From positions 196,264-260,263 of the forward strand of contig DLHP01000043.1 of NCBI GenBank assembly GCA_002483285.1: DNA of 64,000 bases. Reading direction: 5' to 3'. The notes under the pieces were generated by a model. The model was given only the letters and a program-made list of their open reading frames with translations, did no database searches and was not told where the DNA came from. Source of the DNA: Flavobacterium sp. UBA7665. GTDB lineage: Bacteria > Bacteroidota > Bacteroidia > Flavobacteriales > Flavobacteriaceae. Shown here in pieces: positions 42,073 to 51,873 of this stretch. How positions within the stretch are numbered: position 1 is the stretch's first letter; every line of letters starts with the position of its first letter. The position numbers were made by a program, and so were the translations under genes.

Positions 42073-45000
42073 TTATTTTTCAATTTTAACAGTGTTGGGG
42101 AAGGCGGCGGCTTCCTTAAAATCGAGCGGATTTTCAACAACCTGCACCTGAATGTAATTCTCAACCACCTGAATATCCCGGATGGTCATGAATTGGCCAT
42201 TATTGAGCACGATCTTACTGCCTGGCTTGAGGAGCTTTTCTCTACCGGGAACGTAATTAAACAAGACCAACCCATTTTTCAAGCCAACTCCTCCGTACCA
42301 ATTGTCATCGGTGATGTTGCTCAACGTTAAATCTTTATTACTGTATTGCAGTTCTTCCTTGCCATCTTCTGAAATGAGTGAGAATTTGATCAACCTTATC
42401 GCTTTGTTATCTGTCTTGAATTCAATCCTGGATTCAGGCGTACTAAGCCACCAATAATAATTACTGCTCAGTCGGATGGCATACGCTGCCTTTCCCGGTA
42501 CAATATTAAAATGGAAACTGGCCCTTTTTTCATTTCCATCATACAGGGTGACGCTTCCGCCCATTTGAACGTCGCTCTCGGCCTCGAGGTAGCAATAAAA
42601 TGGTTTCCTGTAATTTTTAAGATCTTTTTTCTTAAACGAAGCCAGCGATTCATACAACGAATTGCTCAAACGACTAACTTTTGAAAAAACAGGTTCATTT
42701 GATCGTTCTGCCCAAAGCCTGGGAACTTCACCCAACCAGTAATCTGCGGGTTCGGGTTGTGTGGGGATCGCATCGGGTTGGATATTCTCGCCTGGTTTAC
42801 TTATCTTGAGGCTGTTGAATTTTATACTGCCTGTATTGATCGAGATCATAAGCTCCAAAGGCATTTTCGGAAATTTCAGCGTCAGGTCTTGTGCCTGCAC
42901 CTGTTGTATTGGAATTTCGATGGTGTTTTCTTCGGTGTAGGATTCCTGGCTGTTAAGCACATAATACACCCTGACACTGCCCGCAGTACCCGGCGTTATG
43001 TTAAGGGTAAAAATTGCCGCGCCAGAATAGTTGGCGTCAAGGATTTTCTCGCCCCTAAGGCCTTCGAGCATTCCCCTGAAAAAAGGACTGGTTCCGGCTG
43101 CGCTGATCTTGAATTTGCCATCGGTATCTTTAACAAGTCGCATGTTGCCAAAAACGGTAGACGGCTTTTGCAGCCAGGAAAAATCAGTAATTGCCTCTCC
43201 CGTTTCTGCCTTTTTCACCAGTTTCCTTAGGTACTCCGGCCTTTTGCTGTTGAGTGCGTAAATATCAAAAGAAGGGAATCGCATGATTGGCGAATAATTC
43301 TTGAAGAGGTACTCAGAAATTTTATAGTATTTGTATTCTACGAAAACCCCATCAATACCCGACCAGGCTTTCTCGCGGATAGGCATAAGCACGATTGGTA
43401 CTTTGGCAGCGCGAATTTGTTCAAGTGCCATGTCCTGGGATTTGTCGCCGTTAATCATCAAAGGCGTTTGATTTACATACAAAGGGTTTTTCCTTTTGGT
43501 CAAGGCGTGGTAATAATTCTTGGAGGAAAAATCGAAGTACGTTTCATGGGGCTGCAGCAGCTTATCGAGGATACCTTTAAAGGCATTGATTTCTGAAAGG
43601 TCAATAGACTTGCCTACCCTGGTACCATTAAAATCATATGGTTTGGTAAATTGGTCCTTAAAGGAAATTGAACCAAAAGTCTCTGCCAATTTGCTGTATT
43701 CATGTTTTTGCAAAGTCGGGGCGGTAAGGCTTATGAGAAAATAAACCCCGATAAAGGAGGCCATAAAAATCAGGGGTCTGTTTCGTTTAAAAAGCAACAC
43801 AAACATCAGGATGGCAAACGGAATCGTACTGGTAATTTGTTTGATGTTGCCATAGGCAAGCGTATGTCGTACAATTCCCCTGGGTATGTTGAAAAAGAAA
43901 AAACCGGCAAAAAACAGGAACAGGATTAAAGCGTATTGCAGCTTTTTAGAGTCGCGCAGCGTTTGAACGAAGCCGGAACAAATCGAAATCTTTATGGTCA
44001 CCCAAAGCACCATCAAAAATGCGGTCAAGGGCAAAAGGTAATAGGCCAGCCTGAAAACCGTGAGGTTAACATCTCCCATTTTTTCAATTGCCCAATTTTG
44101 GTTGGACATACTCACAATAAGGAATTCATACAAACGCCCAATCGGACTGACGCCTTTGACCAGACATAAAATAAAGAACAACGCCAACATGGCACCCATA
44201 CAGACAAGGGCGGGAACCATCATTTTCTTAAACTCGAATGACTTGTTAAGAATATAATTGACTGCAAAATAGGTTACCAAAGCCGCCATTATTGCTGCGA
44301 AACCAATATCGAGTTTATAGAGGCTCAGTAAGACTACAGCGATCCAAAACAAGTAATGGTTTTTAACCGATCTGTTGTCTAAGAGTTTTATCAACATGAG
44401 CCCGAGCACGCCCGCAAATGTGAATTGATTGTCAAGCAAAGTCATCAGCGGTAAGCTCACAACGATCAGAAAAGCAACTGTTGGATTGAGTACCTTCTTG
44501 AAAATATAATAGAGCAAAAAAGTCGCGCCGATTGAAAACGTGCCAAAGTAAAGGAATACAGCCCACGGTTCATATCCATTCAGAAAGCCGTAGATGAACG
44601 CAAAAAATTCCGACGACAACATGTGGGCATCAAAGGTTTCGACAATCGGAATACTTCCATACCTAAAAAAATGGTCTACAGATAAGCCATGGTTTGCAAA
44701 TTCAAAAAACTCATCCGCCGGGTTGTACAACCGGTAAGGCTGTGAGCACACCAATCCAAGTGAAAGTAACATCAGAGGATGGTAGTATTTGCTGATGATG
44801 TTAGCTCCTGTTTCGCTACCAACTCTTCTCCTTAACCGGAAAAAGCAGAAAACAGACAATCCTGAAGCCAATAGCCCCAAAAGAAAATACAATTTCATCT
44901 GGGCGCTGAAAACATAACCAAATCGAACGTTAAGAATGTTAAAGATCTCCAACAGCAGCGACTGTACAATTGTAATAAACATCAGGGGCAACGTGGCAAG

Positions 45001-45732
45001 AAACAGTACATTTCCTTGGTTTGGTTGGTGTTCCGGAGCGGTTCTTCTCAAAATCAGCTTGCCTAAAAACCAAAAAGATAAAGCAACGAGAAAGTACACG
45101 GCAACCAAAAACATCAGTTTTAAATCGGTTGGCAGCAAAATCTCGTTGATCCTAACGTCATGATCTAAAATGCCGTAGAAATTCTTGTTGTCAAAATAGG
45201 TGAATATAATACTGGTAAACGGAAATGACACCAAAACAATCCACATGGCAAGATCCTTGGGCGAATTCTCGCTTCCGAACTTTAGCTGTAATAACAAAAA
45301 TAAACAGAAGAAATAAACAAAGAAGCTGGAAAAATCGACATTAATCAGCAGGAAGCTTGCGAAAACACAGCTGATTCCGATTATTGACCCGTCATATAGT
45401 TTTTTCAGCAGCCTTTTATCGACTGTTCCTTTAGCCGTTTTTCTTCCAACAAAATGATATAGGAACAAAAAGACCAAAGCCGAAACCAACAACAATCCCG
45501 TAAAAATATTGTAGTAATTGGAAACCCTTCCGGCTATATCCAAATTATTGACAGCCGCATCAGAGATAATATGGTCGGAAAAATCTTTAATTTTCGGCTT
45601 AAAACTCAACATCACATTGATAAACGGCGACATTAAAAACAGCGCGGTAAAAAAGCTAAACCCTAAAAATGCTTTTCTGGTTTCGGGGTTGGCTACGGCA
45701 AATTCCCTTAGATTATTCAAATACTTTCTCAT
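42073..45732 (-). CDS. Large multi-helix membrane protein, possible GT-C glycosyltransferase with soluble C-terminal domains
   Basis: 1219 residues. The N-terminal ~690 residues are mostly membrane helices (about 16 or more). A region starting YNPADEFFEFANHG has acidic residues in a loop and may be the GT-C active site. Residues ~700-1130 are soluble and probably periplasmic, with beta-rich segments. The last 85 residues (1135-1219) match the small lipoprotein at 39535-39912. It is joined to the upstream GT2 gene by an ATGA overlap. I do not recognise the family. GT-C membership is inference from topology and neighbours. Confidence 0.8.
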   Translation of the reverse strand: MRKYLNNLREFAVANPETRKAFLGFSFFTALFLMSPFINVMLSFKPKIKDFSDHIISDAAVNNLDIAGRVSNYYNIFTGLLLVSALVFLFLYHFVGRKTAKGTVDKRLLKKLYDGSIIGISCVFASFLLINVDFSSFFVYFFCLFLLLQLKFGSENSPKDLAMWIVLVSFPFTSIIFTYFDNKNFYGILDHDVRINEILLPTDLKLMFLVAVYFLVALSFWFLGKLILRRTAPEHQPNQGNVLFLATLPLMFITIVQSLLLEIFNILNVRFGYVFSAQMKLYFLLGLLASGLSVFCFFRLRRRVGSETGANIISKYYHPLMLLSLGLVCSQPYRLYNPADEFFEFANHGLSVDHFFRYGSIPIVETFDAHMLSSEFFAFIYGFLNGYEPWAVFLYFGTFSIGATFLLYYIFKKVLNPTVAFLIVVSLPLMTLLDNQFTFAGVLGLMLIKLLDNRSVKNHYLFWIAVVLLSLYKLDIGFAAIMAALVTYFAVNYILNKSFEFKKMMVPALVCMGAMLALFFILCLVKGVSPIGRLYEFLIVSMSNQNWAIEKMGDVNLTVFRLAYYLLPLTAFLMVLWVTIKISICSGFVQTLRDSKKLQYALILFLFFAGFFFFNIPRGIVRHTLAYGNIKQITSTIPFAILMFVLLFKRNRPLIFMASFIGVYFLISLTAPTLQKHEYSKLAETFGSISFKDQFTKPYDFNGTRVGKSIDLSEINAFKGILDKLLQPHETYFDFSSKNYYHALTKRKNPLYVNQTPLMINGDKSQDMALEQIRAAKVPIVLMPIREKAWSGIDGVFVEYKYYKISEYLFKNYSPIMRFPSFDIYALNSKRPEYLRKLVKKAETGEAITDFSWLQKPSTVFGNMRLVKDTDGKFKISAAGTSPFFRGMLEGLRGEKILDANYSGAAIFTLNITPGTAGSVRVYYVLNSQESYTEENTIEIPIQQVQAQDLTLKFPKMPLELMISINTGSIKFNSLKISKPGENIQPDAIPTQPEPADYWLGEVPRLWAERSNEPVFSKVSRLSNSLYESLASFKKKDLKNYRKPFYCYLEAESDVQMGGSVTLYDGNEKRASFHFNIVPGKAAYAIRLSSNYYWWLSTPESRIEFKTDNKAIRLIKFSLISEDGKEELQYSNKDLTLSNITDDNWYGGVGLKNGLVLFNYVPGREKLLKPGSKIVLNNGQFMTIRDIQVVENYIQVQVVENPLDFKEAAAFPNTVKIEK

Positions 45733-46520
45733 GGATTGTAATCTCCTTTTAAATTCTTAAACAATATTTTCATCAAATCTGAATTCCCTTTAAAAAAACT
45801 GATTTTTGTAGGCGTCTTGCCTGATTTTGGATAAACCCGCTCCACCGGAACTTCTCCTACCTTAAGCCCAAGCTGCGAGGCGCGTACCGACAAATAGGCC
45901 AACAACTCATAGCCCACAAAGATATCACGTAAAGGCTGTACTTGGGGATGTTTGAGGTATTTGGCCGAATAGGCGCGAAAGGCATTGGTAGAATCGGTGA
46001 AACGGTGCCTGGCAGTTAAGGTGATGATTGGAGAATGTATGAACTGCACTGCCAAATGCCGAATCAGCGGCGTGTTGACGGCCTTTCCGCCTTTAACATA
46101 ACGCGAACCTTGTATAAAATCGTAACCTTCTTCTAGTTTCTCAATAAACAACGAAACCGACTCAATACTATCTTTGTTGTTGCCGTCTATAGTTAAAATG
46201 CCTTCGTAACCGCGTTCAAACGCAAACCAGAATCCCATGCGCAGTTGCGCGCCTTGTTTGCCGGTGTCGCGTTTGATGAGCAGCGTGTTGACTCCTAAGG
46301 CTTTTAGCTTTTCGGGATCCATAGAACCGTCTGTAGAACCGCCGTCGCAGATGATGATGTCGACCATTTTGTCAACGTCATGGGCTTGCGCGCGTTGGAG
46401 TTCCTTGAGAATGCGCTCGCCTTCGTTGATAATTGGGATGCACAGGCAATACTTAGATTGCTTGTCGCTAAACGCATGGGCTTCGAACGCGGGGACGCCG
46501 GAGGTTTTCTTATACAGCAT
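45729..46520 (-). CDS. Glycosyltransferase family 2, DPM1-like
   Basis: 263 residues, soluble GT-A fold without membrane helices. It has CLCIPIINEGERILKELQRA, IIICDGGSTDGS and GILTIDGNNKDS (the metal-binding pair), like dolichol-phosphate mannose synthases. It could make the polyprenyl-phosphate sugar used by the large membrane protein whose gene it overlaps (ATGA junction). Its start overlaps the isomerase gene by 11 bases. Confidence 0.88.
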   Translation of the reverse strand: MLYKKTSGVPAFEAHAFSDKQSKYCLCIPIINEGERILKELQRAQAHDVDKMVDIIICDGGSTDGSMDPEKLKALGVNTLLIKRDTGKQGAQLRMGFWFAFERGYEGILTIDGNNKDSIESVSLFIEKLEEGYDFIQGSRYVKGGKAVNTPLIRHLAVQFIHSPIITLTARHRFTDSTNAFRAYSAKYLKHPQVQPLRDIFVGYELLAYLSVRASQLGLKVGEVPVERVYPKSGKTPTKISFFKGNSDLMKILFKNLKGDYNP

Positions 46521-47301
46521 CGAACAGTTGTTTGGTGTAGGCCATTACTTCTTTTACAGATTCGGTGTTGCCGAGGTTTTTCATTTCAATCGAAACATAA
46601 TTCGCGTATTGCTTTTCGCGAAGCAACGCCGCAAGTTGTAAATGTTCGTCGTGTACTTGTATTTTCTCGAGGTACGGTTCGCTAATGTGGACATGGTGGA
46701 TCAGGTCGATATGGTCTGCAATCACTTCAAATTGCTCCTTATTGTAAAGGAAAGTACCAAAATCAAGGTTGACTTTGAGTCCCACAGAATTGACTTGTTT
46801 GACAAAATCTACCGCCTCTTGAGTGGTATTGATGAAATTCGTTCCGTAAATATCCGGGTTGGGTTCAAACGCCAGGATTGTATTTTTTGACGCCGCATAA
46901 TCGCCCAAATCCTTAAAAAATGTAAGGGCAATTCCTTGCTGATTTTCGCCAATAATCCGATTCTTCGGAGAGCCAAAAACCAGGTTCTTACAGTTGATTG
47001 CCGCCGCAAAATCAATAGATTCCTTGATGTAATTAGAAATCGTTTCGCGTTCTTCCTCAGTTCCAAAAATGGCTTCGTCGCACCCAAAACAAATCGATTG
47101 CATAGATGAAATGGCCAATCCAAAATCGCGTTTGAGTTCATCTGCAAATGCTTTGGCCTCGGGAATCTTTTGATACGGCGATTCGGTAAAAATCCGCGTC
47201 GGCGCAATTTCAAGTCCGGCAAAACCCATCGATTGCATAAATTTATACAGCTGTTGGTCTTGATTGGCCGGCCAGGCGATGTTAGAAATGGATAGTTTCA
47301 T
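46510..47301 (-). CDS. Sugar phosphate isomerase/epimerase (AP endonuclease 2-like TIM barrel)
   Basis: 263 residues. TIM barrel of the xylose isomerase-like family, with metal-binding Glu and His residues expected at the strand ends: visible segments are KNLVFGSPKNR, LAFEPNPDIYG, LKVNLDFGTF, DLIHHVHISEP and YVSIEMKNLG. It likely interconverts sugars or sugar acids. It starts at once after the stop of the epimerase gene (TAAATG) and overlaps the GT2 gene by 11 bases, so all three are translationally linked. Confidence 0.86.
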   Translation of the reverse strand: MKLSISNIAWPANQDQQLYKFMQSMGFAGLEIAPTRIFTESPYQKIPEAKAFADELKRDFGLAISSMQSICFGCDEAIFGTEEERETISNYIKESIDFAAAINCKNLVFGSPKNRIIGENQQGIALTFFKDLGDYAASKNTILAFEPNPDIYGTNFINTTQEAVDFVKQVNSVGLKVNLDFGTFLYNKEQFEVIADHIDLIHHVHISEPYLEKIQVHDEHLQLAALLREKQYANYVSIEMKNLGNTESVKEVMAYTKQLFDAV

Positions 47302-48219
47302 TTATACCGATTCTGAAATGAATTTTTTGATGCCGTCGAGGATGATGTCCTTGCGGCGGATATAATTTTTTGTGCCGTCGAAATGTTCGGCGTGTACGGT
47401 ACGAAAGTCATAACGCGGCGCCACCGGCAAAATTTCATTGCTGAAATCCTCGTGGTAAACGGCGTTGTAAATCTCGTTGACAGACACGGGCTCGGTGGCC
47501 AAATTGAGCACTTTAATGTTTTTCTCGAGTGCCACTTCAATATCTTTCCACAGATCGTCGAGATTGTAGAACTGGAAAACGCCGCGGCTATCCGTGAAAT
47601 TAAGCGCCGTAAAACCTAAAGAGAGAAATTGCTGTTTGAGTTCTTTTTTAGTTTCGCCCGAAATCGCTTTGAGTTTGTAAAACCCGTTTTCCTGTTGGGT
47701 GTAGTACTCGTGGAGCCAGTTGTTGGCCGCTGAAAGTTCCAAAAACTTTTTTTCATTGAGCATCGCAGGAACAATCTGTATCAAATCGTAAATGAAATTC
47801 TTTTTGAGGTTTTTCCCGAACAATGCCGGAAGCCTTAGGATGAGGTAATCGGTAAAATGTTCGGCTACCCAGTTTTCAAGGTACAACCGGTTCTTTCCGT
47901 AGGCGTGATTTTCTGCGTTGGACGGCGTCAATTCATCTACATCCACCGGATTCGGGTAAACGTCTACCGTAGAAATTAAGATGATTTTTTTAGGGTTGAT
48001 TTTTTGGATGTTGGACATCGCATCCAGAATAATCCCGAAGTCTTTTTCGGGCTCTGAATTGGCGAGGAATTTCTCGGCCCTAACGCCCGAATACACGAGC
48101 CAATCTGGATTCGTGCCAAACGCTTCTGAAATATTTTGCGAATTATACAATCCGTCAAAATGCACTTGCTCTTTTAGATTGGAACCAACAAATCCGGTAT
48201 GACCAACGAGTAATTTCAT
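47302..48219 (-). CDS. NAD-dependent epimerase/dehydratase-like protein
   Basis: 305 residues, extended SDR fold. The NAD motif KLLVGHTGFVGSNL is at the N-terminus, ISTVDVYPNP holds the Ser/Thr, and YGKNRLYLE the Y-x3-K pair. The protein acts on a nucleotide sugar, likely epimerising or reducing it; the substrate is not evident. It heads the six-gene sub-operon and has a TTG-N22-TATATTTG promoter 30-60 bases upstream. Confidence 0.87.
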   Translation of the reverse strand: MKLLVGHTGFVGSNLKEQVHFDGLYNSQNISEAFGTNPDWLVYSGVRAEKFLANSEPEKDFGIILDAMSNIQKINPKKIILISTVDVYPNPVDVDELTPSNAENHAYGKNRLYLENWVAEHFTDYLILRLPALFGKNLKKNFIYDLIQIVPAMLNEKKFLELSAANNWLHEYYTQQENGFYKLKAISGETKKELKQQFLSLGFTALNFTDSRGVFQFYNLDDLWKDIEVALEKNIKVLNLATEPVSVNEIYNAVYHEDFSNEILPVAPRYDFRTVHAEHFDGTKNYIRRKDIILDGIKKFISESV

Positions 48220-48248
48220 TTCTTAGGTTTTGATGGATTGAAAAAGCT

Positions 48249-48281
48249 TCAAATATACAATTTGTCGGTAAATGGAATTCA
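48249..48281 (-). promoter_or_regulatory. Promoter of the six-gene sub-operon
   Basis: Minus strand: TTG (48279-48281), a 22-base spacer, then TATATTTG (48249-48256). The ATG of the epimerase-like gene is 30 bases downstream. Spacing is at the upper end of the Bacteroidetes range. Confidence 0.6.
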
Positions 48282-48349
48282 AAAGCCGCTTTCAAATTTG
48301 GCTGTAAAGCTAGGAAATTTTGCGGGTTTTGGGAGGCTGCCAGTCAATC

Positions 48350-49279
48350 TTAACCATGGATCTCGTCAATAATAAAGACCGGTCGGTTTTTAGACTGGTC
48401 GAATATTTTCCCGATATAAATTCCGGTCACGCCTATAGTAGTGATGATTACACCCGACAAGAACCAAATGGAAACGATAATAGAGGTATACCCCAGCACC
48501 GCAATCTGGTTGGTCACAAACCTGTAAATCTCATAGATGCCAATGCCAAACGAAAGCAGTGAGATGACCAAGCCAAATTTAACCATGATTTTCAACGGCT
48601 TGTTTGAAAACGAGATGATTGTATTGAAAGCCAGGCTAATCAATTTTGACAGGCTGTAACTGGTTTTTCCCGAATCTCTCTTGGCATGCGCCACCGATAT
48701 AGAAGTGACATTGAAACCCACAAAATTTACAAACAACGGAAAGAACTTGATGTAATCAGAAATACGCAAGATGGCCGCTATGACCTTTTGATGGTAAATC
48801 CCAAAGTTGGCAATTTCGTTATCGTATTTGGTGTTCGTGAAATAACCGTAAATCTTAGAATACAAATGCGAGGACATCCGTTTGAGAAAGCTGTCTTCGC
48901 GCTTGGTCCTTCTGGCCAGTACCACGTCAAAGCCCTGTTGTGCCTTTTCATACAGCTTGATGATTTCTTTGGGTTGATCCTGCAAATCGCAATCCATGAC
49001 CACGACCCATTCGCCTTTGGCCTGGCTCAGTCCCGCCATGATCGCCGGATGCTGCCCGAAATTGCGGCTCAGCCTGATGCTTTTCACTTCTTTGAATTCT
49101 TCAGAAATCGCTTTCATATGTAGCCAGGAATTGTCGGGACTACGATCATCCACGAGTACAATCTCATAGGATACACCTATGGTTTGCATCGTTTTTCTAA
49201 TTTCTGCAACGAGTTTGCCCACGAATTTCTCAGCCTTGTAAACCGGGCTGACTATTGATATTTTTGGTTTTTGTTCCAT
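48350..49279 (-). CDS. Glycosyltransferase family 2, GtrB-like
   Basis: 309 residues. GT-A domain with PKISIVSPVYKAEKFVGKL, VLVDDRSPDNSW and MDCDLQDQP (the DxD), then two C-terminal membrane helices (~235-255, ~265-290). Proteins of this type make polyprenyl-phosphate glucose or another sugar as the donor for GT-C enzymes. The start is the ATG at 49279 (MEQKPKIS) because a TATATTTG box at 49300-49307 leaves no room for an earlier one. Confidence 0.9.
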   Translation of the reverse strand: MEQKPKISIVSPVYKAEKFVGKLVAEIRKTMQTIGVSYEIVLVDDRSPDNSWLHMKAISEEFKEVKSIRLSRNFGQHPAIMAGLSQAKGEWVVVMDCDLQDQPKEIIKLYEKAQQGFDVVLARRTKREDSFLKRMSSHLYSKIYGYFTNTKYDNEIANFGIYHQKVIAAILRISDYIKFFPLFVNFVGFNVTSISVAHAKRDSGKTSYSLSKLISLAFNTIISFSNKPLKIMVKFGLVISLLSFGIGIYEIYRFVTNQIAVLGYTSIIVSIWFLSGVIITTIGVTGIYIGKIFDQSKNRPVFIIDEIHG

Positions 49280-49299
49280 CCCAATACGCATCTAAGCTA

Positions 49300-49307
49300 C
49301 AAATATA
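49300..49307 (-). promoter_or_regulatory. TAnnTTTG -7 box for the GtrB-like gene
   Basis: TATATTTG on the minus strand, 21 bases before the ATG at 49279. No -33 TTG at standard spacing. Confidence 0.5.
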
Positions 49308-49347
49308 GTTTTTTGGGATTGAGATAGAACCCGCTAACGAATCTCAA

Positions 49348-50727
49348 TTATTTCGCAACCCGAATTTTGGCAGTGGTACGCGTACCCGAATTTGCGGTAA
49401 TCGACACCAGGTAAACGCCGTCCTGTAGGCTTTCTATGGCGATTGGAGCATTTTCTGAATCAATCTTTTTCTCCATTAATTTTTTTCCGGTAAGATCGCT
49501 AACGATAATACTTGCAGGAAAATCAGGTTGCTTCAAACGCACATAAAAATCCTTGGCTGCCGGATTGGGTGATATTGTAAGCACCGAACTGCTGTAACCT
49601 TCAACGCCCAAATTGGCATCGATAATTTTGTAGATAATTCCTGTTGAGAGTGACGCGATATAAAGCTCGCCGTTAATATCCTGACCCAATGTAGTAAAGA
49701 AATTGAGCCCTCCCGGAAGACTGATTGAACTTGTTGTAATTTGTCCGGTCGTCACGTCGGCCATCATAAGGGCGTTGGAACACATGTCGGCAAAAATGTA
49801 TTTGTTTTGCATATCGGGAAATAAGGTGCCCCGATAAACGAAACCGCCAATAATCGAGCATCGATCGCTGGCATGCGCATAATAAGAAACCGGGAAAGTG
49901 ACGCCTGTTGGCTGACTCGCGCAATCCGTGGTTTGGTTGTTGGCTTCGTAGCAGACCCAGCCGTAATTGACTCCGGCCAGTGTCGAGGACACATGATTGA
50001 TTTCTTCGTATTCATAGTTGCCTACATCGGCAATCCACAAATCATTGGTTTGGGAATCGAAAGAATATTTCCATGGATTCCTGAGACCTACGGCCCATAT
50101 TTCATCGTTGCCTTCGATTCCCACGTACGGATTTCCGGGTGGTATGCTGTAGGGTTGGCCTTGGGTCGAATTGCTTACGTCAATACGCAACATCTTGCCT
50201 AGGTTGGTGTTAATGTCCTGCGCATTAGGGTTTTCATGTCCGTCACCAACTCCGATGTAAAGGTATCCGTCGGGCCCAAAACGCAGTGTGCCTCCATTAT
50301 GGCTATCCGATGGATGTGGAATTTCCAGTATCTGCAAAGCACTGTTTGGCAACGCGATATTTGGGTTAGTTGGATCGACACTGTATCGGGCGACAATAAT
50401 GGCACCGTCGGGATCACGGGTGTAACAGATATAAAAGTAGCCGTTGGTAGCATACTGTGGATGAAAAACCAGACCCAATAGGCCGCGTTCGGCACCGCCT
50501 AAGGCTGTCCCGGCTGGTAAACTGAGGAATGGCGTGGGATTAGGCGCGCCATCAGGGTTAATGATTTTGACAGTACCTGCGAGTTCTACTATAAACAATC
50601 GACTATCTCCGGCATTTGTAATTTCAACCGGTGAAACCAAAGCATAAGCAAATTCCTGAAAACCAATTTCTTGTGAATAAGTAGGCGCGACAATAATTGC
50701 TAATAGAGCAAGTAATATTTTTCTCAT
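49348..50727 (-). CDS. Secreted sugar-dehydrogenase-like beta-propeller with T9SS sorting domain
   Basis: 459 residues. Signal peptide (MRKILLALLAIIVAPTYS), then a glucose/sorbosone dehydrogenase-type (PQQ-type) beta-propeller: PVEITNAGDSRLFIVELAG, SDSHNGGTLRFGPDGYLYIG, GLRNPWKYSFD and YEEINHVSS are family marks. The last ~75 residues (SPNPAAKDFYVRL onward, ending in a short basic tail) are a type A T9SS sorting domain, so it is exported and attached to the cell surface. The ATG at 50727 gives the signal peptide its proper start. It probably oxidises sugars outside the cell; its place in the glycan locus may be incidental. Confidence 0.9.
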   Translation of the reverse strand: MRKILLALLAIIVAPTYSQEIGFQEFAYALVSPVEITNAGDSRLFIVELAGTVKIINPDGAPNPTPFLSLPAGTALGGAERGLLGLVFHPQYATNGYFYICYTRDPDGAIIVARYSVDPTNPNIALPNSALQILEIPHPSDSHNGGTLRFGPDGYLYIGVGDGHENPNAQDINTNLGKMLRIDVSNSTQGQPYSIPPGNPYVGIEGNDEIWAVGLRNPWKYSFDSQTNDLWIADVGNYEYEEINHVSSTLAGVNYGWVCYEANNQTTDCASQPTGVTFPVSYYAHASDRCSIIGGFVYRGTLFPDMQNKYIFADMCSNALMMADVTTGQITTSSISLPGGLNFFTTLGQDINGELYIASLSTGIIYKIIDANLGVEGYSSSVLTISPNPAAKDFYVRLKQPDFPASIIVSDLTGKKLMEKKIDSENAPIAIESLQDGVYLVSITANSGTRTTAKIRVAK

Positions 50728-50916
50728 AATGTGTTGTTGGATTTTTGTAAAAATAAAAAAAAATGGGCCATTTGAACGCATTTAAAGGGATGAATGTCTA
50801 ATATTTATTGGTAAGTGTCAGGATTAGACAAATAAATGATCGCTCAACTCACGATTTTGCGCATGTAAAAACAGCGCTTTTCTGTCTTTCTGGGTCAAAA
50901 GAATCGGGTCTTTTAA

Positions 50917-51873
50917 CTATTGTATTTGTATTCTAGATTCTATAAAGTCTTTGTAAATTGTATCCGAAGGGCTTTTTACGTTTTTCCTCGCGCTGAGCTG
51001 CATCAGCAAAACAATCAGTGTGACCGAGAAAAGTTGCAGGATAATCGTGAAAATGATCAGGATCAGGTTAGACGCCCAACCCGGAATAGAAGCATCGGTA
51101 AAGAGTTTCACATACAAAACCACGCCCACAGAAAGCAGGCATACCAAAATCCCGAGTAACGACAGCTTTAAAATGCGCACCGAAAGCGTGTCAAAATAAA
51201 CAGACATGGAGCTCAATCCGTGGAGCACCAAATTGGTAAACCGCATCTTTGATTGCCCGGCATATCTTTTTCCGCGATCCAGAAATAGTTTGTCGAATGG
51301 CGTTCTGGATTGAATAATGCTGCCCGAATAATGGTTCCATAGATTGTCCTGAAGTACAACCCTTTGGAGCAACGTGCCAGGTATGCAACTAAAATTCCCA
51401 AAGTTGATTTTCTGGCCCGTCAGCATAAAAAAACTGTAGCGGTAAAAGAAATATCCTATTTTAAAACCGGCCGATTCCTGCCTTTTCTTGCGCTGCGCGA
51501 AAATGATTTTTTTACTGCTGCTGTTCTGGCATTTGGCAACCAGTTCAGGAATGTGTTCGGGCCGATCCTCACCATCGCTATCCAATACCACCACAAAGTC
51601 AAAATCTCTTTTTTCGGCATTGATGTATTGCAATCCGATGGCAATGGCGCGTTGGTGGCCTACATTGCTTTTAAGCGAAACGATTTCAACCGCAAGCGCG
51701 CTTTTAAAATCGGCGTTGAATTCATCGTCCGACCCATCGTTAATAGCAATCACATCTACCGTATAATTGGGTAGCGACTGGTATTGGGTTTCAATATGGC
51801 GCAACAAAATCGAGAAACTTTCCCAATCGTTGTATACCGGTGTGAGGCAAATTATTTTCTTGGTTGAATTCAT
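50917..51873 (-). CDS. Glycosyltransferase family 2, GtrB-like
   Basis: 318 residues. GT-A domain with ICLTPVYNDWESFSILLRH, VIAINDGSDDEF and VVLDSDGEDRPE (the DxD), then C-terminal membrane helices (~230-255, ~265-295). It probably makes a polyprenyl-phosphate sugar. The ATG at 51873 (MNSTKKI) makes an ATGA overlap with the methyltransferase gene upstream, which decides the start. Confidence 0.88.
   Translation of the reverse strand: MNSTKKIICLTPVYNDWESFSILLRHIETQYQSLPNYTVDVIAINDGSDDEFNADFKSALAVEIVSLKSNVGHQRAIAIGLQYINAEKRDFDFVVVLDSDGEDRPEHIPELVAKCQNSSSKKIIFAQRKKRQESAGFKIGYFFYRYSFFMLTGQKINFGNFSCIPGTLLQRVVLQDNLWNHYSGSIIQSRTPFDKLFLDRGKRYAGQSKMRFTNLVLHGLSSMSVYFDTLSVRILKLSLLGILVCLLSVGVVLYVKLFTDASIPGWASNLILIIFTIILQLFSVTLIVLLMQLSARKNVKSPSDTIYKDFIESRIQIQ

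Noticed and set aside
49318..49348. Perfect 8-bp inverted repeat ATTGAGAT/ATCTCAAT after the sugar-dehydrogenase-like gene
   Set aside because: It is in the right place for a terminator, but no T-run follows on the minus strand. I left it out as a feature.
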